Numbered from the stretch's first letter, positions 27,345 through 37,030 are shown. The stretch: 47,852 nucleotides of DNA from Nannocystaceae bacterium (GCA_019694555.1 JAIBBS010000049.1:1-47852), one strand, 5' to 3'. Numbers and translations: made by a program. Notes: a model not told the origin generated them from the sequence alone.

Positions 27345-28769
27345 ATGGGTTCGAGGCTCCGGCGAAGCGTGGGGTGGGGTGTCGGGTTGGTGACGGCGAT
27401 CGCGGCCTTGGCCTGCGCGCCGACGGTCGGCGGCGGCGGCAGCGAGGACGCCGGCGAGGACGCCGGCGAGCACGCCAGCGGCTCCGAGGGTGGCGCGGCG
27501 TCGAGCAGCAGCGACGATGACGGTGGCGCAGGGGGCACGATCATGCCGCTGGACACCAGCACGGGCGAGGTCGCAGCCGAATGTGGCAACGGCGTGGTCG
27601 AGGGCAGCGAGCAGTGCGACGGCGGCCTCGGTTGCGTGGACTGTGAGCAGACCTGCGGCGTGGGCGGGCCGGTCGACCTGCTGTTGACGGGCTACAGCTG
27701 GACCACCTCGCTGACGCCGGCGCTCGCGGTCGCCGATGGCAGCGGCGACATCCTGGTGACCTCGGCCGCGGGCTTGCATCGCGTCGATCCCGGCGGGCAG
27801 CAGCGGTGGGTGCAGTCCGAGTCGCCGACGACGTACCGCGTGTTCAAGATGGCGCGCGCGGATGCCGAGTCGGTGTGGATCGGCTGGTTGCTCGGCACCG
27901 ACCCGCAGCAGGCGAAGTACTCGCGCCACGCCGTCGCCGACGGCAGCGAGCTCGAGTCGTTCGCGATCGATGCGACCGAGTCGAACCCCGGCGCCCTGCT
28001 CGGCACCCCCGATGGCGAGCTGTTCGTGTCCACCCACGTCGCGCTCGCGGGCGGCGAGTGGCGCTCGCGTGTCGAACGACGCACCCCGATCGGGGCCGCG
28101 CTGTCGTGGTCCAGCGAGCTCGTCGACGACACCCCCGACGACACACCGCAGCTGTTCGTACACGCGCTCGACCGAGGTCACGACGGGGGGCTGTTCGCCG
28201 GCGCCGACGATCGGCTGGACTTCGAGACCGTCGACGGCGTGGTGCTGCGGCTGGACGCGCAGGGCGTGGAGACCTGGCGGACGCAGCTCGACTTTCCCGG
28301 CAAGTTCGCCGGCGCGCGGCCGCTTCGCGCGCTCGCGGACGGTGGCGTCGTGGTGACTGCGCGGCGACAGTTCAACAGCACCGGTGCGGTCGGCAACACG
28401 CCGGCCGTGTTCACGCGGCTGGTTCGCCTCGACCGCGATGGCGAGTTGGTCTGGGACATCGATCCCAGCGATGCAGTCGAGGACGGCCGCCTGCAGGTGA
28501 TGGACGTGCAGGTGCACGGCGACGGCTTCGCCGTGGCCGGTGCGGTCGTCGACGATCACGGCAGCGCCGCGGCCTGGCTGGGCTACCTCGATGCCCACGG
28601 CGAGCTGGGCTGCAGCGCGTCGATGCAGCACCCCAACGGCGATGCCACGACCATCGATGCGTTCTTCACCGACGCGGAGGGCGCATGGATGGTGCAGGGC
28701 TACACCGACGACGCCACCCTCGATCAGGTCTCGACCGCGCGATGGGTGGCACCGGTCTTCCCCTACTGA
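27345..28769 (+). CDS. Lipoprotein with myxobacterial Cys-rich repeat and propeller-like domain
   Basis: A 474-aa protein with signal peptide and lipobox ALAC (C24) and an acidic Ser/Gly/Asp linker. A single copy of the Cys-rich motif CGNGVVEGSEQCDGG starts at C80 (DUF4215-like, frequent in secreted proteins of Myxococcota). A beta-rich domain of about 350 residues follows, with repeats resembling PQQ/delta-60 outer-membrane propeller blades (for example GLHRVDPGGQQRWVQSES and VVLRLDAQGVETWRTQL). The domain probably binds ligands at the cell surface; no catalytic residues can be named. ATG 27345 is the start that gives a proper signal peptide. It ends 10 nt before the convergent kinase stop. 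Confidence 0.8.
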   Translation: MGSRLRRSVGWGVGLVTAIAALACAPTVGGGGSEDAGEDAGEHASGSEGGAASSSSDDDGGAGGTIMPLDTSTGEVAAECGNGVVEGSEQCDGGLGCVDCEQTCGVGGPVDLLLTGYSWTTSLTPALAVADGSGDILVTSAAGLHRVDPGGQQRWVQSESPTTYRVFKMARADAESVWIGWLLGTDPQQAKYSRHAVADGSELESFAIDATESNPGALLGTPDGELFVSTHVALAGGEWRSRVERRTPIGAALSWSSELVDDTPDDTPQLFVHALDRGHDGGLFAGADDRLDFETVDGVVLRLDAQGVETWRTQLDFPGKFAGARPLRALADGGVVVTARRQFNSTGAVGNTPAVFTRLVRLDRDGELVWDIDPSDAVEDGRLQVMDVQVHGDGFAVAGAVVDDHGSAAAWLGYLDAHGELGCSASMQHPNGDATTIDAFFTDAEGAWMVQGYTDDATLDQVSTARWVAPVFPY

Positions 28770-28779
28770 CCCCGACGCG

Positions 28780-31701
28780 TCAGCGCGCGGGGTGCTCGCG
28801 CAGCCACTGCTCCATCTCGCCCAGCGCGACCGCGTCGCCGCCGATCTCGCGCAGGTCGTCGCGCGCCCGTTCGGCCAGCCGCGCCGCCCTGCGATCGTCG
28901 CTGCCGCGGCGTTGCAGTGCCACCGCCAGCGCGAAGCGGAACTCCGGCTCGCGTGCCTGCACGCCCTCGATGCCGTCGTAGATCGCCACCGCGCGCTCGA
29001 GCAGGCGCAGCGCGCCGTCGAGGTCGCCCTGCGCGGTCGCGACCTCGGCCAGCGAGCCCAGCGTCGACGCGACGCTCTGGTGCTCGGCGCCCAGCGTGCG
29101 CTCGCGGATCGCCAGCGCCCGTCGCAGCAGCGCCAGCGCGGTCTCGGTGTCGCCCGAGGCCGTCGCGACATCGCCCAGGTTCGCCAGCGCCAGCGCGACG
29201 TCGGGATGGTCGGGGCCGTTGGCCTTCTGTGCGATCGCGAGCGCGCGGCGATAGATCTCGGTCGCCCGCGCGAGCTCGCCCAGCGCTCGGTGGCTCGCGG
29301 CGAGGTTGTTGAGCACGAGCGCGAGGTCGGGGTGATCGGGCCCGAGCCGACGCTCCAGGCTGGTCGCGGCGCGCTCGTACAGCGGCAGCGACGCGGCGTA
29401 GTCGCCCGCGGCATCGTAGATGGTGCCGAGGTTGCTGCGGCTGAAGGCCAGCGCCGGGTTGTCCTCGTCGACGGTGGCCTCCCAGATCGACAGCGCGCGC
29501 CGCTGGACCACCCCGGCCTGCGTGTAGTCGCCGAGGTCGTAGAGCGCGCTCGCGAGGTTCTCGCACGCACGCGCGACCTCGGGGTGGTCGGGGCCGAGCG
29601 TGGCCTCCAGCAGCGCGAGCGCGTGCAGGTTGAGCGCGCGGGCCCCGGCGTAGTCGCCCGCGGCGTGGTGCGCGTTGGCGAGGTTGGTCAGCGTGTACGC
29701 GACGTCGGGGTGCTCGTCGCCGAGCAGTCGCTGGTACATCGCCAGCGCGCGCTCGCCCAGCGCGATCGATGCCGCAGCGTCGCCCGCGTTGAACTCCACC
29801 GCGGCCATGACCCGCAGCAGTCGCGCCTCGTCGACGCCGCCGGTGGCCCCGGCGTGCGCGAGCGACAGCTGCGCGTGCCGGGCCCACTGCATGGCCTCGT
29901 CGCGTTGGCGGTTGCGCTCGCCGACGGTGAGCGCGAGCTGTGTCGCGGTCGCGGCCGCCACGTCCCACGCGTCGATGCGCGCGGCCTCGAAGTAGGCGTC
30001 CGCGCCGACCTCGGCGGCGCGCTCGTACTGCGCGTCGATCTCGAGCAGGTCGGCCTCGATCGCGCGGGTGATCGCGCGCAGCGGCGGCCACGCGAGCGCG
30101 TCGGCGCGCTCGCGCGCCTGTGAGGCCAGCGCGAGCCCCTCGGACACCCGCGACGCCAGCGAGAGCGCGTCGGCGCGGGCCAGCTGCGCGGCGACGTCGG
30201 CGACCTCGTCGCGCTGCTGCGCCGGCGGTGGTGGCAGCCGTGCCAGCGCGTCGCCGTCGCGGCACCACGTCAGGGTCGGGAGCCCGGCCGCGGCGCGCAC
30301 GGCCCGGGACACCACCTCGGCGTCCGCACGCTCGAGCTCGTCGAGCAACGCCTCGAAGCCGCGGCGGCGATCGTCGAGGCACCAGCGCGAGCGGTCGAGC
30401 AGCGCCTCGCTCCACTGCTCGCGCACGTGCGCGTCGAGACAGGCCTCGGTGCGGGCGCTCTGCCACGATCGCGCGTAGTCGTCGAGCCACGGCAACACGC
30501 GCTGGGCGGTCGCACCGGCGTACTGCAGCGGCACCTGTCGCAGCGCCGCGTCGGTGTCCGCGCGGCGCTGCTCGTTCCACACCGCCGCAATCGTCGCGCC
30601 CTCGGCCTCGCAGTCCGCGGTCCGCCGGGCCCGCAGCACGCCTCGCGCGGCGAAGCCGGCCGCCGCCGCGAGCACGACGCCCGCCGCGACCATGGCCACG
30701 CGCCGCCGCCGTTGCTGCGTCTGTCCCCGCTGCAGCGCGGCGAGCAGCGCCGCGGTGTCCGGGAAGCGTCGGTTCGCCTCGGTCGCGAGTCCGCGCCGCA
30801 GCGTCGCGCGCAACCACGACGGCACCGCGTGGGTGCGCGCGGGGATCTCGATGCGGCCCTCGAGCACGTTGGCCGCCAGGGCCGCGAGCGTGTCGCCGGC
30901 GAACGGGCGCTGGCCGTACAGGCACTCCCAGATCGATGCGCAAAGGCTGAACTGATCGCTGCTCGCGTCGGCGCGCAGACCCGCGAGCTGCTCCGGTGCC
31001 ATGTACGCTGGCGTGCCGGCGATCTCGCCCGCGAGGCTGGTGCCGCCGTCGGTGCCCGCGGCGGCGTCGCCGACCGCTGGCCCGTCGCCGGTTCGCGCAC
31101 GCGCGTGCGCGAGCCCGAAGTCCATCACGCGCACGCGACCGATCGCCAGCGGCGCAGCCGGGTCGTCGTCGACCATGATGTTCTCGGGTTTCACGTCGCG
31201 ATGGACCAGCCCGACCGCGTGCGCCGCGGCCAGTCCACGGCACGCTGCGATCGCGACCGCCACGACCTGCCGCCACGAGCGCGGTCGCCGGGCGCACCAC
31301 GCCCGCAGGGTCTCGCCGTGCACGAGCTCCATCGCCAGCCACACGCACTCGCCGAGGGTGCCGGCATCGTGGACCGCGACGACGTTGGGGTGCGCGAGCC
31401 GTGCCAGCGCCTGCGCTTCGCCGAGCAACGGCGTGGTGCCCTGCGAGGCATCGGGCGTCGCCGTCAACAGCTTGAGCGCGACCTTGCGGTCGAGCTCGGG
31501 ATCGTAGGCCGCGAACACGACGCCCATGCCACCGCTGCCGATCCGCTCGAGCACGAGGTAGCGACCGACCGCATCGCCGTGGCGCAACCGCGGCGCCGCG
31601 GGCCGCCCGCCGGCCTGGGCCGCGAGGGTCTCGGTGTCCGCCGGGGTCGTGGTTGCGCGCGGCTGCTGCTCCACCGCTTCGGTCGATCCGCCTGCGATCA
31701 T
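28780..31701 (-). CDS. Transmembrane Ser/Thr kinase with TPR sensor domain (kinase 1)
   Basis: About 973 aa. The kinase domain (about 48-320) has Gly loop GSGGMG (55-60), VALK (Lys77), catalytic HRDVKPEN (Asp169), DFG (194-196) and GTPAYMAPEQ, so it should be active. A membrane helix (about 334-356) leads to a region with a conserved C-x-D pattern, then kinesin-light-chain-type TPRs of about 42 residues (phrases such as LGPDHPDLALVLNNLAASH and YRRALAIAQKANGPDHPDVA). This is a Pkn architecture widespread in myxobacteria. The TPRs should face the periplasm if the kinase is cytoplasmic. ATG 31701 overlaps a GCTATGAT box that resembles the -10 motif seen elsewhere here; GTG 31674 or GTG 31749 are alternatives. 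It is divergent from a paralogue. Confidence 0.9.
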   Translation of the reverse strand: MIAGGSTEAVEQQPRATTTPADTETLAAQAGGRPAAPRLRHGDAVGRYLVLERIGSGGMGVVFAAYDPELDRKVALKLLTATPDASQGTTPLLGEAQALARLAHPNVVAVHDAGTLGECVWLAMELVHGETLRAWCARRPRSWRQVVAVAIAACRGLAAAHAVGLVHRDVKPENIMVDDDPAAPLAIGRVRVMDFGLAHARARTGDGPAVGDAAAGTDGGTSLAGEIAGTPAYMAPEQLAGLRADASSDQFSLCASIWECLYGQRPFAGDTLAALAANVLEGRIEIPARTHAVPSWLRATLRRGLATEANRRFPDTAALLAALQRGQTQQRRRRVAMVAAGVVLAAAAGFAARGVLRARRTADCEAEGATIAAVWNEQRRADTDAALRQVPLQYAGATAQRVLPWLDDYARSWQSARTEACLDAHVREQWSEALLDRSRWCLDDRRRGFEALLDELERADAEVVSRAVRAAAGLPTLTWCRDGDALARLPPPPAQQRDEVADVAAQLARADALSLASRVSEGLALASQARERADALAWPPLRAITRAIEADLLEIDAQYERAAEVGADAYFEAARIDAWDVAAATATQLALTVGERNRQRDEAMQWARHAQLSLAHAGATGGVDEARLLRVMAAVEFNAGDAAASIALGERALAMYQRLLGDEHPDVAYTLTNLANAHHAAGDYAGARALNLHALALLEATLGPDHPEVARACENLASALYDLGDYTQAGVVQRRALSIWEATVDEDNPALAFSRSNLGTIYDAAGDYAASLPLYERAATSLERRLGPDHPDLALVLNNLAASHRALGELARATEIYRRALAIAQKANGPDHPDVALALANLGDVATASGDTETALALLRRALAIRERTLGAEHQSVASTLGSLAEVATAQGDLDGALRLLERAVAIYDGIEGVQAREPEFRFALAVALQRRGSDDRRAARLAERARDDLREIGGDAVALGEMEQWLREHPAR

Positions 31702-31850
31702 AGCTGCGGCGACGCGGGCCGGGCACGCGGACGTCGTCGACCCGCGCACGGGCGAGCCCTCGGCACATGCCGTCGCCGTCGCGACGCAACCCGTGCGTGG
31801 TCACGCGTGCGGTGCACCCGGGCGCGCGCTGCTTGATACCCTGATCTGCG

Positions 31851-34628
31851 ATGACGGGAGGTCACGCGGGCCGCTCGCCGCTCGACGACGTCACGGTCGC
31901 GGAAGCGTCGCGACCGGTCGCGGTGCAGCCCGACGACACGCGGCTGGGGCGCTACCTCGTGATCGAGCTGATCGGCGCGGGCGGCATGGGCCGCGTGCTG
32001 CGGGCCTACGATCCCGAGCTGCGGCGCGAGGTGGCGCTCAAGCAATTGATCGCGCGCAACCGCGACGCGCAGGGCACCCGCCGCATCGTCCGCGAAGCGC
32101 AGACGATGGCGCGGCTGCGGCACCACAACCTCGTGCCGGTGTACGACGTGGGCCAGAGCGGCGACGACGTGTTCATCGCGATGGAGTACGTCGAGGGTAC
32201 GACGCTGCGGGCGTGGCTCGACATCGAACCGCGATCCTGGCAGGCGATCGTGGAGGCCTTCGTCGGCGCCGGGCGTGGGCTCGCGGCCGCCCACGCCGCG
32301 GGCGTGATCCACCGCGACTTCAAGCCGGCCAACGTCATGGTCGGCGCGCGTGGGCGGAGCGAGGCCACGCGCGACACCGTGCGCGTGGTCGACTTCGGCC
32401 TCGCGAACGCGCTGCCGCACGAACGCAGCCACGGCGCGACGCCGTCCCAGGGCGAGGACTTCGATCCCGGCGGGTTGACGCAGCCGGGCGTGGTGTTGGG
32501 GACGCCGCTGTACATGGCGCCCGAGCAGCACTTCGGCGGCGCGGTCGGTCCCCACAGCGATCAGTACGCGTTCTGCGTCGCGCTCTACGAGGCGCTGTAC
32601 GCGACGCGGCCGTTCGACGGCAAGGATCTGCAATCCCTGGTCGCGAGCAAGCTCGCCGGCGGGCCGAACCCGCCGCGCGCAGGCAGCCGCGCCGTGCCGC
32701 GGTGGCTGCAGCGCGCGACGCTGCGTGGGCTGGCGCCCGATGCCGCGCAGCGCTGGCCGTCGATGGACGCACTCGTGGCAGAGCTCGAGCGTGGGCAGGG
32801 CCGGGTGCGCAGGCGTCGGATCTTCGCCGGGGTCGCTGCGGGCGCGCTGATCGCAGGCGGGCTGGCGCTCGCCGTCGCGGTGGACGACTACCGCCGCGAA
32901 GCGGCGTGCGAGCGCGACGGCGCCAGCATCGACGCGGTGTGGAATCCCGAGCGCAGCGCACGGCTCCGCGACGCGCTCACGGGGACCGGCCTGGCCTATG
33001 CCGAGCAGACCGCAGACAAGCTCATGCCGTGGCTGGACGACCATGCCGGCGCGTGGCATCGCGCGCGCGCCGAGGCCTGTCTCGACGCGACCGTGCGCGG
33101 GCAGTGGAGCGCCGAGACGCTCGATCGCTCGCTGTGGTGCCTCGACGAGCGCCGCGATCAGCTCGACGCGCTGGTGGGTCAGCTGCTGCGTGCCGACGAG
33201 AGCGGCGTCGAAGCGGCGATCGGTGCCGCGGCACGACTGGGGCGCATCGACGAGTGTCGCAACACGGGGTGGTTGCAGCGCATGCAGCCGCCGCCGCAGG
33301 CGCAGCGCGACGAGATCCGCGGCGCGCAGGCCGAGCTCGCGCGTGCGGTGGCGCTGGAGCGCGCCGGTCGATACGCCGAGGGGCTCGCGCTCGCCCGCGG
33401 CACACGCGAACGCGCCCAGACCCTGGCGTGGCCGCCGTTGTCGGCCGCGGCGCGTACGCTCGAGGCGGCCCTGCTCGCGCGCGAGGGCGAAGGCCGCGAG
33501 GCCGCGCGCGCGGGCAAGCTCGCGTACTTCGAGGCGTCGAGCTTCGGCGAGTGGAGCGTCGCGGCCGATGCTGCGACGCGGCTGGTGCTCATCGTCGGCG
33601 AGCACGAGGGACGCCGTGAGGAGGGGCTCGAGTGGGGCGAGCACGCCCGCATGGCGCTGGCGCATGCGCTCGATCCCGACGGGCTGCGCGAGGCCGAGCG
33701 CCTGAGCGGCCTCGCGACCGTGCAGCGGCTCCGCGGCGCCAACGACGTGGCGCAGGCGCTGCACGAGCGCGCGCTGCAGCTGCGCGAGGCGGCGCTGGGC
33801 CCCGATCACCCCGATGTCGCGGCCAGCCTCGCGAGCCTCGCGAACGTCTTTCGTGCGGTCCAGGACTACCCGCGGGCGCGCGCGCTGCACGAGCGCGCGC
33901 TCGCGATCCGCGAGCGCGCGCTGGGTCCGGCCCATCCCAGCGTGGCGTCGAGTCTGAGCAACCTCGGCGTCGTGCTGGCGGAGACCGGCGACCACGTGCA
34001 CGCGCGCGCGGACTTCGAGCGATCGCTGGCGATCCGCGAGGCCGTGCACGGGCCGTGGCACGCGACCTTGTTGAGCACGCTGAACAACCTCGCGGCCGCC
34101 TGCGCGTCCGGGGGCGACACCGCAGCCGCGCAGGCCTACTTCGAGCGCGCGCTGGCGATCGTCGAGGCGAGTCGCGGCGAGCGTCACCCGGACGTCGCGG
34201 CCGCGCTGGTCAACGTCGCGAAGGTGAACAACTCCGTGGGGCGGCAGGATCGCGCGCGGGCGCTGTACGGCCGCGCCATCGCCATCCAGGAGGCGACGCT
34301 GGGACCCGACGACCTGATGCTCGCGGTCAGCCTCGCGGGGCTGGCCCGCGTCGACGCGCTCACCGGGGATGCCGCTGCCGCTGCGCGCTCGCTCGAGCGT
34401 GCGGTCGCGATCTACGAGCGCCGCGACGGCACACAGGACGGTGAGCTCGACGCTCGCTTCGCGCTGGCCAAGGCGCTGCTCGGCAGCGGCGGCGATCGAT
34501 CGCGGGCCCGCGCGCTCGCCGAGCAGGCGCGCGACGGTTGGCGCGTCGGCGCGACGCCGCGTGCAGCGGAGGTCGACGCGTGGCTGCGCGCGGAGCACCT
34601 CGAGGACCTCGCGTCGCCGCCGCAGTGA
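31851..34628 (+). CDS. Transmembrane Ser/Thr kinase with TPR sensor domain (kinase 2)
   Basis: A 925-aa paralogue of the divergent neighbour with the same order. Kinase: Gly loop GAGGMG (42-47), VALK (Lys64), HRDFKPAN (Asp156), DFG (181-183) and GTPLYMAPEQ. A membrane helix lies at about 324-345. A cysteine-containing spacer follows, then kinesin-light-chain-type TPRs (for example LGPDHPDVAASLASLANVF; LGPAHPSVASSLSNLGVVL). HRDFKPAN instead of HRDVKPEN and a longer insert after DFG separate it from kinase 1, so the copies have diverged. It probably arose by duplication, with the 149-nt divergent gap as shared control region. TACCCT at 31837-31842 lies 8 nt before ATG and could be a -10 box for a leaderless message. 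Confidence 0.92.
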   Translation: MTGGHAGRSPLDDVTVAEASRPVAVQPDDTRLGRYLVIELIGAGGMGRVLRAYDPELRREVALKQLIARNRDAQGTRRIVREAQTMARLRHHNLVPVYDVGQSGDDVFIAMEYVEGTTLRAWLDIEPRSWQAIVEAFVGAGRGLAAAHAAGVIHRDFKPANVMVGARGRSEATRDTVRVVDFGLANALPHERSHGATPSQGEDFDPGGLTQPGVVLGTPLYMAPEQHFGGAVGPHSDQYAFCVALYEALYATRPFDGKDLQSLVASKLAGGPNPPRAGSRAVPRWLQRATLRGLAPDAAQRWPSMDALVAELERGQGRVRRRRIFAGVAAGALIAGGLALAVAVDDYRREAACERDGASIDAVWNPERSARLRDALTGTGLAYAEQTADKLMPWLDDHAGAWHRARAEACLDATVRGQWSAETLDRSLWCLDERRDQLDALVGQLLRADESGVEAAIGAAARLGRIDECRNTGWLQRMQPPPQAQRDEIRGAQAELARAVALERAGRYAEGLALARGTRERAQTLAWPPLSAAARTLEAALLAREGEGREAARAGKLAYFEASSFGEWSVAADAATRLVLIVGEHEGRREEGLEWGEHARMALAHALDPDGLREAERLSGLATVQRLRGANDVAQALHERALQLREAALGPDHPDVAASLASLANVFRAVQDYPRARALHERALAIRERALGPAHPSVASSLSNLGVVLAETGDHVHARADFERSLAIREAVHGPWHATLLSTLNNLAAACASGGDTAAAQAYFERALAIVEASRGERHPDVAAALVNVAKVNNSVGRQDRARALYGRAIAIQEATLGPDDLMLAVSLAGLARVDALTGDAAAAARSLERAVAIYERRDGTQDGELDARFALAKALLGSGGDRSRARALAEQARDGWRVGATPRAAEVDAWLRAEHLEDLASPPQ

Positions 34629-34743
34629 CGTGGCCGGCACGCGGCCTCCGCGTGGTCTGTCGCACGCCCCGACGGTTGCGCGGTCCGGCGATGGCCGACG
34701 CCCGACGCTTGTGCGCCGCGCCGCGATCGCGCACCGTGATCGC

Positions 34744-35919
34744 GTGGACCGCCCGCCGATCCTCGCCGTGGTGCTGTGCGCGTGCAGCTCGAGCGTCTCG
34801 CACGGCGATGGCGCGACCGGTGCCGGCTCGAGCAGCCATGGTTCGACCAGCACGACGAGCGCGGGCGCCGACGGGGACACCGGCACCACGGCCGCCGCCG
34901 AGAGCAGCGCCACCAGCGGCAGCGAGGTGACCACGAGCTCGACGGCGGGCGAGGGCAGCAGCAGCGGCGGCAGCGAGAGCGGCGGTGCGCCCAGCTGCAG
35001 GTTGACCCCGAGCGATCCGATCGTGGTCGACTCCGACGAGCAGGTCATCGAGAACCTGCACATCGTCGCGAGCGACGGGCCCGGCATCGTCGTCGCGGGG
35101 CACACCGGCGTCACGATCCGAAACGTGTGGATCGAGCACGCCGGCGGGCCCGGCATCGCGATCGGCAGCGGCGCCGACGACCTCGTGATCGACGGCGTCG
35201 CGATCGATCACACCGGTGCACCGCGCAGCGGCCCCAACCCCTCCGACGGGCTGGTCAACATCGATTGCTACGATGCCGCGGGGCTGACGATCGCCAACGT
35301 GCGGCTGACCCGCGGCTCGAGCGGCATCTACCTGGTCGAGTGCCCGCAGGCGCGCATGAGCTTCGTGGAGGGACACGACTTCCGCGGGCCGTTCCCGCGC
35401 GGGCAGCTGGCGCAGTTCAACAACTCCGACGGTGCGGTGCTCGAGGACTTCTCGGTCGTCAATCCGCAGGCCAGCTCGTGGCCCGAGGACAACGTCAACG
35501 TCTACCAATCCGTCGACGTGGAGATCCGCCGCGGCCTGGTCGATGGCAACAATTCGCCGTCGGGCGTCGGCGTGATCTTCGACGGTGATCTGGCGCTGGG
35601 GCTGGTCGAGGACGTCGACGCCGTGCGCATGGGCAATGGTTGCTTCTCCGACTACGCCGGCAGCGACGGCGTGGTCTTCCGTCGCACGCGCTGTCGCGAG
35701 AACATCTGCGAGGACCAAGGCCGCGGGGTGCCGTTGTCCAACGCGCTGATGTGGGCCGGCCACCCCGGCTACACGCAGATCCGCGTGGAGGACTCACGCT
35801 ACTTCGCCGCGTGCAACGACAACCTGATCTGGCCGGTGGAGAGCTTCGCGGTGGTCGAGCTCGACGCCGAGGACTTCGCGTTGCGCGAGCCGATCGCCGT
35901 CGAGCTGTGTTGGGAGTGA
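34744..35919 (+). CDS. Right-handed beta-helix (parallel beta) lipoprotein
   Basis: About 391 aa. The short signal has lipobox LCAC (C14 from GTG 34744; GTG 34711 would give a longer n-region), then a Ser/Thr/Gly linker (about 15-85). The main domain has regular short beta rungs: VIENLHIVASDGPGIVV, VTIRNVWIEHAGGPGIAI, LVIDGVAIDHTG, LTIANVRLTRGSSGIYLVE. This is the pectate-lyase-like/NosD-type beta-helix repeat. Such folds bind or cleave polysaccharides at the cell surface, but no catalytic set stands out. It follows kinase 2 by 115 nt and is convergent with the next gene. The two stop codons lie in the arms of one hairpin. Confidence 0.75.
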   Translation: MDRPPILAVVLCACSSSVSHGDGATGAGSSSHGSTSTTSAGADGDTGTTAAAESSATSGSEVTTSSTAGEGSSSGGSESGGAPSCRLTPSDPIVVDSDEQVIENLHIVASDGPGIVVAGHTGVTIRNVWIEHAGGPGIAIGSGADDLVIDGVAIDHTGAPRSGPNPSDGLVNIDCYDAAGLTIANVRLTRGSSGIYLVECPQARMSFVEGHDFRGPFPRGQLAQFNNSDGAVLEDFSVVNPQASSWPEDNVNVYQSVDVEIRRGLVDGNNSPSGVGVIFDGDLALGLVEDVDAVRMGNGCFSDYAGSDGVVFRRTRCRENICEDQGRGVPLSNALMWAGHPGYTQIRVEDSRYFAACNDNLIWPVESFAVVELDAEDFALREPIAVELCWE

Positions 35920-35939
35920 GCCGCCGCGTCGCGGCTCAC
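35916..35939. other. Perfect 9-bp hairpin containing both convergent stop codons
   Basis: GTGAGCCGC (35916-35924) and GCGGCTCAC (35931-35939) flank a 6-nt loop. One arm holds the TGA of the beta-helix gene and the other the complement of the TGA of the minus-strand gene. Neither side has a T-tract. It would form at the 3' end of both messages. Confidence 0.6.
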
Positions 35940-36736
35940 CCGCACTGCGGTGCGCCGTCGATGCATGCGACCGAATCGATCGCCGGAATGTCGGCGACGT
36001 CGTAGCTCTCCGGGAGCACGGCGATGCAACGCATCAGCGGCACCAGCTCGGTCTCGGCCAGGCAGCCGTCGAAATACGCCGCCTCGCGTGGCGCGCGAAA
36101 CGCTTGCACCGCGCTGGCGCCGAGATCCAGCACCGCGGAGAACGAAGCCACGACCCCGGTGTCGAGCACGAAGTAGCGCGTGGTCGCGGCGTTCTGGCCG
36201 CTTTCCTCCGACCACGAGACCGTGAAGGCGCCGGAGGTGCCATCGCGCAGCGCCTCGAGGATGCAGCGGGCAGCAGCGTCTGCGGCCGCGATTTCCTCCG
36301 GGGTCATGTCCGGTTCCAGGTCGTCGACGCCGGTGATCAACGACACCGCAGCCTCCGGGCACGGGATCGGCAGCGACGGACACTCGAATGCCTCCCAATC
36401 CGGCGACTCGGAGTAGTAGCCCGAGAACTCGTCGTCCCAACAGCCGCCGGCCTCGGTGTCGCTGGTCGACTCCGTGGCCGAGCCCTGCGAGCTCGACGAA
36501 CCGCTGCTCGACGTGTCCGCCGAGCCCACGCTGGTGGAGCTGCTGCCGCCTTGCGTGGTCGATGCGTCGGTGCTGCTGCTCGCGGTCGACGACGTCGAAC
36601 CCGTGTCGCTCGCCGATCCCGTGCCGCCAGCACCACCATCGTCGCCGCAGGCTCCGATCAGGGGAAACAATGCCCAAATGGCCGTACGCACCCAGCCCGG
36701 GCGTGCAATCTCCAACTCCATGCCAATGCCAACCAT
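35936..36736 (-). CDS. Lipoprotein of unknown function
   Basis: A 266-aa protein with signal peptide and lipobox LIGAC (C30), a Ser/Thr linker (about 34-90) and a compact domain of about 170 residues. The domain is rich in acidic residues, with eight or so Cys (phrases FECPSLPIPCPEA, AARCILEAL, DGCLAETE, SVACIDGAPQC). I do not recognise the family. The start at 36736 is chosen because a well-formed promoter (GTGACA, 17 nt, TAGCAT) places the expected transcription start at or within a base or two of that ATG; ATG 36721 is the alternative. It is convergent with the beta-helix gene and divergent from the next lipoprotein gene. Confidence 0.75.
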   Translation of the reverse strand: MVGIGMELEIARPGWVRTAIWALFPLIGACGDDGGAGGTGSASDTGSTSSTASSSTDASTTQGGSSSTSVGSADTSSSGSSSSQGSATESTSDTEAGGCWDDEFSGYYSESPDWEAFECPSLPIPCPEAAVSLITGVDDLEPDMTPEEIAAADAAARCILEALRDGTSGAFTVSWSEESGQNAATTRYFVLDTGVVASFSAVLDLGASAVQAFRAPREAAYFDGCLAETELVPLMRCIAVLPESYDVADIPAIDSVACIDGAPQCG

Positions 36737-36743
36737 CGACGCG

Positions 36744-36772
36744 ATGCTAGCACGGGCATGCGTCGCTGTCAC
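36744..36772 (-). promoter_or_regulatory. Sigma-70-like promoter, probably giving a leaderless transcript
   Basis: On the minus strand GTGACA (36772-36767) is separated by exactly 17 nt from TAGCAT (36749-36744), within a GCTAGCAT context. The -10 box ends 7 nt before the ATG at 36736. It is the best -35/-10 pair I found in the window. Confidence 0.6.
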
Positions 36773-37016
36773 TGGGGCGCGCACGACGCGGGAGCGGCGT
36801 GACATCGGAGCGCTGCGCTTCCATGCCGTTCGACGTCGGAGTCGTCCGCTGCGATGCGGCGGTTGCTCGCAGCCCGCGGCAACACGAGAACAACGCCCTC
36901 GGTCCCCATGGCGGCATTGCTCGGAGCTCGAACGACGCGCGGTGTTCCTTCGTCCTCGCGCCTTGCCCTGGGGGCCGATGACGTCGTTCTCGCGCCGCCG
37001 GGTTTCACCGCGGCCT

Positions 37017-37024
37017 GCTAGACT
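37017..37024 (+). promoter_or_regulatory. -10-like box GCTAGACT
   Basis: GCTAGACT ends 6 nt before the ATG at 37031, so a start site at normal spacing would coincide with the start codon. No convincing -35 is seen. It shares the GCTANNNT form with boxes at 36744-36751 (minus), 38100-38107 and 47839-47846 (minus). Confidence 0.45.
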
Positions 37025-37030
37025 TCGAGC

